64,000 nt of DNA, from the NCBI GenBank assembly GCA_005778405.1, contig SXOA01000062.1, positions 1 through 64,000 on the forward strand, given 5' to 3'. A program made the translations under genes and the position numbers. A model generated the notes under the pieces. It was given only the letters and a program-made list of their open reading frames with translations. It was not told the origin of the DNA and ran no database searches. The DNA comes from Planctomycetaceae bacterium. GTDB lineage: Bacteria > Planctomycetota > Planctomycetia > Pirellulales > Pirellulaceae. Position 1 is the stretch's first letter. Each line of letters starts with the position of its first letter. This document shows, piece after piece, positions 56,463 through 64,000 of this stretch.

Positions 56463-58583
56463 CTAATCCAAATTCGCCAGGATCGCCGCTTTGGTCTGGT
56501 AGGTATCGCAGTGGCGGCGGAATTCGGCGCGGTTCAGGATTTTGGTGACGTAGACCTCGGCGAAGACGGGGGTGGCGAGGTAGCGATGGGTGCCGTGGAA
56601 GTGGACTTCGGGGGCGTCGTCACCAGCGACGGGTTTGCCGTCGGGGCCGGTGATTTTGACGCCTGGTTCCTGCTCGTAGCCGAAGGTGCAATTGGCCTGT
56701 TCCCAGCCGAGCATCACCCAGACTTTGGTCTTCTGTCGCTCTTGATCGAAGAAGACGGGGACCATCATGCGGATGTCGGGGGCGAGATCGGGGTCAGACT
56801 GGAGAGAGGCGACCCAACGAAGAAAAGTTTTCGCCTGATCGTCGGCGGATTGGCCCGCACCGAGGTCTTTAGGCAAGTCTTCCTTCATCCCGATTTCACG
56901 ACAGGCGACGATGTAGGCACCGATGAAGAGCCTCTCCATTTGGTCGAGCTCATCAGAGAGATTTATTTCGACCGGACCAGTGGCGGTCAGGCGGTGCATC
57001 TCCTTGATGTTCTCCTTGCCGAAGGTCTCCTCCAACACCTCACGCACAAAGCGATAGGACTCCGCCCGGCGGAGATACATTGTCGGCAGCAGTTCGACGT
57101 GCGGATCGGGGGAGATGAAGACCTTCTCGCGTTCCTTCTTCGGCTCTCCCTCTGCTGCTTCCTCAGCGGATTTGGCTTCTGCCTGCCTGACGTGCGTTTC
57201 CCGCGTCAGGGCATAGGTTCCTTTGAACAGCTCTTCCAGGTGCTCGCGATAGGCGTCATTGGGCCTCAATTGATTCGCTTCCGGCGAGGTATCGAAACGG
57301 ACCAATGGTTCGAGCGACCAGAGTTGATGGTCATACCAGCCAGAGTCGGGTTGCGGTTGGAAGGAGAGATTGCCGCTTTTGAGGTGGGCGATAACTTTGG
57401 TCATCAGGTCGAAACCTTTGGGGATGGGCCTGTTGCCCAAGAGCTTCATGAGGAGGTCGCCCTCGTGGCTGCGGGAGGAAGGGAAAAAGCTGATGCCGGC
57501 AGCAGGGTCGAGCTTGGGCGGATTACCGGCGTCGATTTGAGTCAAGAGATCGCGGTATCCCGCTACCGTCAGTCTGTTCGTCAGCCGCTCGTTGACTCGC
57601 AAGACTTGCTCATAGCTTTTGCGGGCCTCGACATCGGCGGCCAGGGCCTTGGCGATGGCCGTGATGCACGGGGTGCAGTCTTGAGGGTCCAGCGAAGTTT
57701 GCAGCATCCTGTCCTGGCGAAAGATGCTCTTGAGCTCTTGGGACCACGGGTAGAAGGCAAGAGGTTTGCTGCGCGTGTCGTCGGCCAGAAAATCCTTAAT
57801 TTGTCCTTCGATTTCCGTGGTGATGGCCGCCGGCGGCGGAGCCTTGTTTCCGCCTAGCCTTGCCGCGGCAAAAAGCTGCGCCAGCGGAACGCCCCCTTCA
57901 CGGACGTCCACCGCCGCCGCCAGTCGCGGCAGCCAGTCCCTTTTCCCGGCGACCGTGCCGAGACCGTTTTGCATCGCGAGTTCGGTGGCAGCGTAGAGGC
58001 CGTCGTCAAACTGCTTTCCCTTTTGAATCAGCATGGCGGCGGAAGCAAAGCCATTTCCTTGGCGGGCGAGGAACTTATCTGGTGGATAGTCTTCCGCGAC
58101 GGACTTCAAGTGTTTCTTCTGCACCCAACCATTCACGGATTTGTCGCCTTCCACAATCTGGGTTAGAACCCATTCCCCTCGTTCCTTACTCGCGAACAGA
58201 ATTTGTCCCTTTTTCAGCCGAGCTAACACCTTGGAGTTTTCTTCCAAGGGCGCTCCATCGGCGATTACTTTCACCGTTTGCGGCACATCAATCTCTTCGG
58301 AACCCCACATGATCTTTTTCGGGGATTCGATGCTCAGGATCTGCTTCGACAAATCCAGTTCCACCGTATATCCACGCTCGGTCTTGATAACCGGACGAAC
58401 CGCAGGCGGGGCAATTCTCTCCAGAAACTCTTTCGGCGAGGGAAGAGCAAGAGTTTCCTTGACTGCCATCTCGTCCTCCGGCGGTTCATTCTGTTGCACC
58501 GGCACGGCGGGAGATCCGCCGCAGCCGGAAAAAACGGAGAGGAGTACAATCAAGGCAAACATCGCGCTAAGAATGGTGCGCAT
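56463..58583 (-). CDS. Hypothetical lipoprotein
   Basis: 706 aa; lipobox LLSVFSGCGGSP; SH3-like segment KVLARLKKGQILFASKERGEWVLTQIVEGDKSVNGWVQKKHL. Confidence 0.6.
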   Translation of the reverse strand: MRTILSAMFALIVLLSVFSGCGGSPAVPVQQNEPPEDEMAVKETLALPSPKEFLERIAPPAVRPVIKTERGYTVELDLSKQILSIESPKKIMWGSEEIDVPQTVKVIADGAPLEENSKVLARLKKGQILFASKERGEWVLTQIVEGDKSVNGWVQKKHLKSVAEDYPPDKFLARQGNGFASAAMLIQKGKQFDDGLYAATELAMQNGLGTVAGKRDWLPRLAAAVDVREGGVPLAQLFAAARLGGNKAPPPAAITTEIEGQIKDFLADDTRSKPLAFYPWSQELKSIFRQDRMLQTSLDPQDCTPCITAIAKALAADVEARKSYEQVLRVNERLTNRLTVAGYRDLLTQIDAGNPPKLDPAAGISFFPSSRSHEGDLLMKLLGNRPIPKGFDLMTKVIAHLKSGNLSFQPQPDSGWYDHQLWSLEPLVRFDTSPEANQLRPNDAYREHLEELFKGTYALTRETHVRQAEAKSAEEAAEGEPKKEREKVFISPDPHVELLPTMYLRRAESYRFVREVLEETFGKENIKEMHRLTATGPVEINLSDELDQMERLFIGAYIVACREIGMKEDLPKDLGAGQSADDQAKTFLRWVASLQSDPDLAPDIRMMVPVFFDQERQKTKVWVMLGWEQANCTFGYEQEPGVKITGPDGKPVAGDDAPEVHFHGTHRYLATPVFAEVYVTKILNRAEFRRHCDTYQTKAAILANLD

Positions 58584-58639
58584 TGCGGGCTTTCCAGAGA
58601 GTAAATCAACCAGCCGGAGTTAACAGGACAGAAACCGCA

Positions 58640-59287
58640 TTATAGCGGGCTAAGTCGAACTTCTGTTCCACCGGTTGCCGCGAGATAGCAGTACTCAAAC
58701 AGCAGATCCCATTCCGTCCGGGCGATGCGGCGGGCAAGGAGTTCGGTGGCCTCGTCGTTGGATTTTTGGCCGGCTAACGACTCGCAGAGATCGATGAAAC
58801 GGTAGGGATCCCAGGACGTTTGCTGTTGGAGGAATTGCATGTTCTGCGCAAGGTCTACTTTTGAATTAGCGACGATCTGACGCGCGGCCGCCGCCAACGG
58901 GACAAAGATCGGATGCTGTCCAACCCGGCGAAACCAGTACTTCGCGTTCCCATAATCCGGCTCGCGACGGTGCATGATGCCGTGCCAATAACTGCCGTCC
59001 GCCGTTTCATTTTCCTGGCTGATGGAGTGGGACTCGTCGAGGAAATCGTGCAGCAGCCAAAGGGCGCTCAAACAGCAGCGGGCAGCATTGAGGTCAACGA
59101 TCCTCTGACCAGCAAAAAGAGATTCTGGCCGCAAAGCGGCAAGTTTGGGGCGGAGAGCTTTGTTGGGAATGCCGGGACCGAGAGGATTGAGAATTCCCTC
59201 GGGCACCAATTCTCGCAGGATCTGAGGAAAGGAAGACACGGCTGTATTTATCTTCTTGCCACCCATTCTCTTGCCATTAAGCTCCAA
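58640..59287 (-). CDS. Conserved-looking hypothetical protein
   Basis: 215 aa; HDFLDESHSISQENETADGSYWHGIMHRREPDYGNAKYWFRRVGQHPIF. Confidence 0.6.
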   Translation of the reverse strand: MELNGKRMGGKKINTAVSSFPQILRELVPEGILNPLGPGIPNKALRPKLAALRPESLFAGQRIVDLNAARCCLSALWLLHDFLDESHSISQENETADGSYWHGIMHRREPDYGNAKYWFRRVGQHPIFVPLAAAARQIVANSKVDLAQNMQFLQQQTSWDPYRFIDLCESLAGQKSNDEATELLARRIARTEWDLLFEYCYLAATGGTEVRLSPL

Positions 59288-59336
59288 ACGATGGTGGCAA
59301 GAAAATGGATGGCAAGAATATGAAGCAGAGGAGAGG

Positions 59337-60410
59337 CTACTTCTTCTCTTCCTTTTTCGGCTCCTCTTTCTTCGGCTCCTCCTTCTTCACTTCCGCCGTT
59401 GCCGGTGCCGCGGGAGCGGGGAAGACTTCCATCTTGGTCGCGACGTTCCAGATCTTGATCGAGTCGCTGTGGCTGCCGGTGGCGAGGAGGGTGCCGTCGG
59501 GGGAGAATGCGGCGGCCCAGACGGTGCTCTTGTAGGGGCCGAAGCTGTGGGCTTCTTTCTTTTCCGCCAGGTTCCAGAGCTTGACCGTGCGGTCATGGCT
59601 GCTGGTGGCGAGCCATGCGCCGTCGGGCGAGAAAGAGACGTTCGTGACCCAGTCCTTGTGACCTTCCATCGCGAACTGTTCCTTGCCGGCGGCGTCGAAG
59701 ACGCGGACTTTTCGGTCGGCTCCGCAGGTGGCAATTTTGCTGCCGTCTTTGGAGTAGGTGATCGCCCAAACTGCGTCGCCGTGACCTTCGAGCTTCCCTT
59801 TTTCCGCGCCGTCAGCGACGTTCCAGAGTTTGCCGAGCTTGTCGGTGGAACAAGTGGCCAGCGTGGTGCCGTCCGGAGAGAACGCCAGGTCATACACAGC
59901 CGCTTCGTGGGCCTTGATGGTTTTGAATTCCTTGGTCCCTTCGGTTTCCCAAATCACGACGTTGCCATCTTCGCCCGCGGTGGCAAAGTACTTGCCGTCG
60001 GCGGTGATGGCGACGCTGCGGCACCAGCTCTTGTGCTTGTCGAGGGTTGCCTTGGGTTTCTTCATCGCCACGTCCCAGACGACGACCTTGCCGTCATAGC
60101 CACTGGTGATCAGGGTCTTGGCGTCAGTGGAAATGGCGACGGACCAGACGTTGGTCGGATGGCCGCCATCGAGGCCGGCGACGAGCGCCCCCGTCTTCGG
60201 ATCCCAGAGCTTCACGTCGCCGGGGCGATATTGCAGGCTCTCGCCGCCGGCAGAGGCGAGCATAGCGCCGTCACTGGAAAACGCCAGCGAAGTGACCCAG
60301 CGGGTGTGCTTGGCAATCGCGGATACTTCCTGGGCGGGTGCAACGGAATACGCAAAGCAAGTCACCGCAGTAGCGACCAGCGAAGTCAGAGTACGAGAAA
60401 TCGACGGCAT
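59337..60410 (-). CDS. Exported WD40-repeat protein with charged C-terminal tail
   Basis: Signal peptide; repeats HTRWVTSLAFSSDGAMLASAG, HKSWCRSVAITADGKYFATAGEDGNVVIWE, HKDWVTNVSFSPDGAWLATSSHDRTVKLWN; tail KKEEPKKEEPKKEEKK. Confidence 0.92.
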   Translation of the reverse strand: MPSISRTLTSLVATAVTCFAYSVAPAQEVSAIAKHTRWVTSLAFSSDGAMLASAGGESLQYRPGDVKLWDPKTGALVAGLDGGHPTNVWSVAISTDAKTLITSGYDGKVVVWDVAMKKPKATLDKHKSWCRSVAITADGKYFATAGEDGNVVIWETEGTKEFKTIKAHEAAVYDLAFSPDGTTLATCSTDKLGKLWNVADGAEKGKLEGHGDAVWAITYSKDGSKIATCGADRKVRVFDAAGKEQFAMEGHKDWVTNVSFSPDGAWLATSSHDRTVKLWNLAEKKEAHSFGPYKSTVWAAAFSPDGTLLATGSHSDSIKIWNVATKMEVFPAPAAPATAEVKKEEPKKEEPKKEEKK

Positions 60411-60703
60411 ATCTTCCTCCGGCAATAAACAAAAAGGATGCAGAATCACGGCCCCAAATCAGTGCCTATCATGCGCCGCGCCTGAGCCGCCAGCAAGCAG
60501 TGACCTTTCGGGATGATCTGGCCATTTTCGCTTAAGGGAAAAATACTGCCGTAAAGTTCCTGATTTTGTTGCCTTGGTTGGCGACTCCCGATACACTGAA
60601 TTGCTGTCACTAATGGCTGTATTTCCTCATTAGGCACTTGCAGCGGCTAGTTACGGGAAATTAAATCCCATTACAGCCGTTACAAAGCCCAGGAGAAATC
60701 AAG

Positions 60704-61990
60704 ATGCGTTATTCCTTTCGCCTGGCCAAGCTGGTGGGTCACACCCCGGACCCCCGCAAACGTCCGGGAACCATTAAGCAAATCTGCGAGTTCAGCAACC
60801 TCGACCGTCATCAGGTCGCGGCTCTGCTCAAGAGCGAGGTCAAATACATTCCGCTCGAAGCCATCGGCAAACTCTGCGACTACCTGCTCGCCAAGCGACT
60901 GGCCAAGCCCAAGGATCTGCCGGGCATCCTGTTCGCTCTCGAACCGGAAAACTTTTGGGAGCTGATCGCCCGCCGGCAGTGGGTGGAGGTCTGCATGGGG
61001 GTGCGGAAGGATGGCCCGGACGACACGCTCGACGACGCCTGGATTGTCGGCTCCGACTCGGTCATGTTTGGCGAGCTCCTCAGCGGCATTACCGATTTTC
61101 GCCTCTGGGCTCCCAAGGCGGCTGCCGATGCGGCCATCACATTTCCCAACGAGCTACCGATCACCAACGGAATCGGCGACAGTGGTCCGGCCGTGGTGAT
61201 GCACCAAAACGGCAACGCGCCGGAAGACCCCGCCAAGCCGCTCCTGCCCGAAGTTCTGCGCCAGACGCTGGTCTGGAGCCCCGGCAAGAACAAACATGAA
61301 TACACCAGCCTGGCGACCAAAGTCCACGAGGCGTTCCTGAACCAGGAGGAAGACGACAAAGCCCTGGTCTGCATCGGCAGCGTCAAAAGCAATCCCGTCG
61401 TCGAACGGATCATCGCCAGCGTCTTCGGCTGCACCCCGTTCGAATCGCAGGACAAAATCGCCAGCTCGTCCAGCCGCAGCGTGCCGTTCTTTCTGCGTTA
61501 CCGCGACAAAGACCCGATCCACCTCACCTCTTGCTGCGGCGGATGGCAGATTGCCGAGGGGCACGTCGCCGACAAGCCGGGCATCTACTACGAAACCAAG
61601 AGCGGCAAATGGGAATGCTGCCCCTGCGACGACAAAAAACAGGACGCGGCCTTTGTCTTCTACGTCAACCGTCCGTCGCAGGGAATTTTGGAAATGGCCC
61701 TCGGCGGCTACTCCGGCCGCGCCAGCCGCTGGCTCGCCCAGCATCTGGACCGTTGCTCGGAGCAACTCTGGCCCCCGGTCTATAGCGGCCAGGGCCTGGA
61801 AATCGGCGCGTTCGTCATCCGTTTTCAGATCAAGGACAAAGCCCGCAAAGACAAAACCCTCTTAGGCCACGAGGACGCCCCCAAAATCGAAGTCATCCGC
61901 CTCGACGAAGAAGTCATCGCCCGGCGGATGCAAGCCGTGAGCGAAGCGATGGGAGAGGAAACCGGCGAGGAGCCGGAGGGGGAGGAATAA
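60704..61990 (+). CDS. Protein with N-terminal HTH (Cro/C1-like) and unknown C-terminal region
   Basis: TIKQICEFSNLDRHQVAALLKSEVKYIPLEAIGKLCDYLLAKRL; central ALVCIGSVKSNPVVERIIASVFGCTPF; acidic tail. Confidence 0.7.
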   Translation: MRYSFRLAKLVGHTPDPRKRPGTIKQICEFSNLDRHQVAALLKSEVKYIPLEAIGKLCDYLLAKRLAKPKDLPGILFALEPENFWELIARRQWVEVCMGVRKDGPDDTLDDAWIVGSDSVMFGELLSGITDFRLWAPKAAADAAITFPNELPITNGIGDSGPAVVMHQNGNAPEDPAKPLLPEVLRQTLVWSPGKNKHEYTSLATKVHEAFLNQEEDDKALVCIGSVKSNPVVERIIASVFGCTPFESQDKIASSSSRSVPFFLRYRDKDPIHLTSCCGGWQIAEGHVADKPGIYYETKSGKWECCPCDDKKQDAAFVFYVNRPSQGILEMALGGYSGRASRWLAQHLDRCSEQLWPPVYSGQGLEIGAFVIRFQIKDKARKDKTLLGHEDAPKIEVIRLDEEVIARRMQAVSEAMGEETGEEPEGEE

Positions 61991-62101
61991 CTGAAGAAGA
62001 AGCGCTCCAGACTCCACTCTCTCCGGCGAGCGGCGAGCGTTAGCTGGCCGGCGAGTCTCAACGGATTACTTCCCGGCTCCCCTGGATAGGTAAAGGCAGA
62101 C

Positions 62102-62362
62102 CTACCGTTTCGTTGTGTCTCCCGACATCAGGAAGTCCACGGACGCTGGGTCGAGGGACATCGAAGCGGCCGGTGCCACGGGGGGCGTGGTGGTATTACG
62201 CTGAGTGAAGGCGTCCGCGTCGTCCCCGGCCCCGCGGCCGTTCCAGGCGACGGAGAGCTGACTCTGCCGTCCGTCGGTAGTGGTGTTTACGATCATCGTG
62301 TCGCTGAGCGACCCGTCGGCGTTCAGTCGGTGGACGCGCACGTCCTTGGTAAATACGTGCAA
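62102..62362 (-). pseudogene. Duplicated 3'-terminal fragment of the adjacent surface-protein gene
   Basis: VRVHRLNADGSLSDTMIVNTTTDGRQSQLSVAWNGRGAGDDADAFTQRNTTTPPVAPAASMSLDPASVDFLMSGDTTKR closely matches the end of 62392-64000. Confidence 0.75.
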
Positions 62363-62391
62363 CAGTGGCCTTCGCTGAGGCTGCCGCTGGT

Positions 62392-64000
62392 TTACCGCTT
62401 CTTGCTCGTGTCCTCCGACATCAAGAAATCCACCAAGGCTGCGTCGAGGGACGACGCACCAGCCGGTGCGGCAGGGGGCGGTGTAGTCGTATAACGCTGA
62501 GTGAAGACGCCGGCGTCGTCCCCGGCCCCGCGGCCGTTCCAGGAGACGATAAAGCCGTCTCCGGTCGCCGCCACGGAAGGCTGAATCTGGCGTCCCTCGA
62601 TGGTGCTGTTCACGATGAACGTGTCGCTGAGCGACCCGTCCGCGTTCAGGCGGCGGACCCGTATGTCCGTAGTATTGAGCAGCAGGTCCGGGGGTGACTC
62701 AACATTGTACGGTTTCGCTTTCCAGGCAACTGTCACATTGCCGGCACTATCGATGGCCGTCCCCCGAGATGTCCCCGGATGTAGGTTGCCAGCTTCGCCG
62801 AAGACTACATTGCCTCCCAAAGGTTGGCCTGCGGCGTTATAGACCTGAGCCGTTCCGCCGCCGGCGCCGGTCCAGGTCACGACGAAGCGGCCACTGCTGT
62901 TCATGGCGACCGAAGTACCGTTGCCGCCGGCTGCGACCGTCATGAGATTCCCCACTTTGGCACCGGAAGCACTATATCGCTGGGCGAAGATGCCGTTATT
63001 GGTGGCGCTAAAATATCCCTGGAAAGACACGACAAAGTTTCCCGCCCCATCCATGGCGATTGCTTCCGAGCCGTTGCCTAGTATGGCCGCCGAGACAATC
63101 GTCCGACTGCCGACAGCCGCTCCCGAGCTATTAAATCGTTGGAACAGAGTGGCGTAGGAAACGCCCCCTGGCCCGCTGGCGGTGGCGATCCCCGTCATCA
63201 GCACCGCGAAATCGCCACTGGCATCCATGGCGATTCCGCTGGCATGGAGCGACTCTTTTTTATTGTTGGCACTGACTTGCACGACCCCAGTCACCGGATT
63301 TCCAGTGACCCCGTTGTAGGTCCGAACCTTGGGGGTCGTGGCACCGCCGTAGCCGTCCCAGGAAACGGCGAACCGGCTCCCGTCCCCCGACATGGCCACC
63401 ACGGGCATCTGGGGTATCCACGAGGCGGAAGTGCGTGTTGCCGTACCAACAAGGATGTCATTGGTCCGCGGCGTCCCATCGGCATTGAAGACCCGCACGA
63501 AGACCTTGTCCTGGAGATCGGCCTGAGGGGAAAGCCAGGCCACGACGTAATTGCCAGCGTTGTCTGCCGCGACGCTGTTGGCATCAATAAACTCGTCATG
63601 TTCGGTATTCGCTGCCGTTCCCTGCTCGCCCGCGACCGTCTGGTTGACCAGCGTTTCGCCGCCGACGGGATAGAAGCCGCCCGCATACGGCACAAACCGG
63701 AAGCCAAAATTCACCACCGCATCGACGGTCGCGCCGGGCGGGACCGCCACTTGCTGGTAGTAATTGTTTGTGTTCAGCCAGCGGCCCGTGCTGTCCCCGG
63801 CAGGAAAGATGGCGCTCCCATAGTGCCAAACGCCGGCGGGGACGGTGGGAAAACTGAATTGATAGCTCCCGTCGCCGCCGGTCACCACGGTATCTTCCCC
63901 CACGTCCAGCAGGGCATTGGCGTCCGTCTCGTGAAACACAGTAATGCCCGCCAGCGGCAATTCGCCCCCATCCTGGCTGCCGTTGCCGTTGGCGTCGTTG
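62392..64000 (-). CDS. Large surface protein with SdrD-B-like domain and repeated propeller-like units; 5' end outside window
   Basis: NDANGNGSQDGGELPLAGITVFHETDANALLDVGEDTVVTGGDGSYQFSFPTVPAG; repeats AIAMDGAGNFVVSFQG, SVAMNSSGRFVVTWTG, TAIDSAGNVTVAWKA; open to window end. Confidence 0.8.
   Translation of the reverse strand, partial: NDANGNGSQDGGELPLAGITVFHETDANALLDVGEDTVVTGGDGSYQFSFPTVPAGVWHYGSAIFPAGDSTGRWLNTNNYYQQVAVPPGATVDAVVNFGFRFVPYAGGFYPVGGETLVNQTVAGEQGTAANTEHDEFIDANSVAADNAGNYVVAWLSPQADLQDKVFVRVFNADGTPRTNDILVGTATRTSASWIPQMPVVAMSGDGSRFAVSWDGYGGATTPKVRTYNGVTGNPVTGVVQVSANNKKESLHASGIAMDASGDFAVLMTGIATASGPGGVSYATLFQRFNSSGAAVGSRTIVSAAILGNGSEAIAMDGAGNFVVSFQGYFSATNNGIFAQRYSASGAKVGNLMTVAAGGNGTSVAMNSSGRFVVTWTGAGGGTAQVYNAAGQPLGGNVVFGEAGNLHPGTSRGTAIDSAGNVTVAWKAKPYNVESPPDLLLNTTDIRVRRLNADGSLSDTFIVNSTIEGRQIQPSVAATGDGFIVSWNGRGAGDDAGVFTQRYTTTPPPAAPAGASSLDAALVDFLMSEDTSKKR

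Noticed and set aside
55298-57857. Plus-strand ORFs of 416 and 448 aa
   Set aside because: Antisense to the DRG-like GTPase and the lipoprotein gene
59340-59395. Purine/pyrimidine-biased tandem repeat
   Set aside because: Explained by the KKEEPKKEEPKKEEK tail of the WD40 protein

Overview
Planctomycete-like, GC-rich chromosomal window; taxonomic placement is inferred from gene content. From start to end it contains: a nitrate assimilation cluster (nirB fragment, NasA-type nitrate reductase, a fused DmsB-DmsC-like Fe-S/membrane anchor protein, NarK-type transporter); an ABC export operon with two FtsX permeases, an ATPase, an HlyD adaptor, a small lipoprotein and a Cys-rich protein, divergent from a TolC-family gene; a YebC/YeeN-family regulator; tRNA-Lys(TTT); an SMP-30/LRR fusion; a 1.4 kaa alpha-2-macroglobulin-like protein; an orphan gene followed by an attC-like palindrome; a carbohydrate-type module (sialidase, DUF1080, Gfo/Idh); a compact five-gene operon of secreted or membrane proteins of unknown function; a VapBC-type pair; sulfotransferase, comB, glyS, SNF2-SWIM helicase and DsbD; an accessory stretch with palindromic repeats, a minimal kinase-like ORF and orphan genes; a DRG-like GTPase; a WD40 protein; an HTH protein with an unknown C-terminal region; and an SdrD-B-like surface protein with a duplicated 3' end. 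The best candidates for undescribed biology are the five-gene envelope operon (29879-39720), the attC-like site (23851-24008), the dual-FtsX export operon and the repeat-rich 52.6-55.4 kb stretch. No CRISPR array, rRNA or complete transposon was recognised. All assignments come from reading translated motifs; no database search was run.
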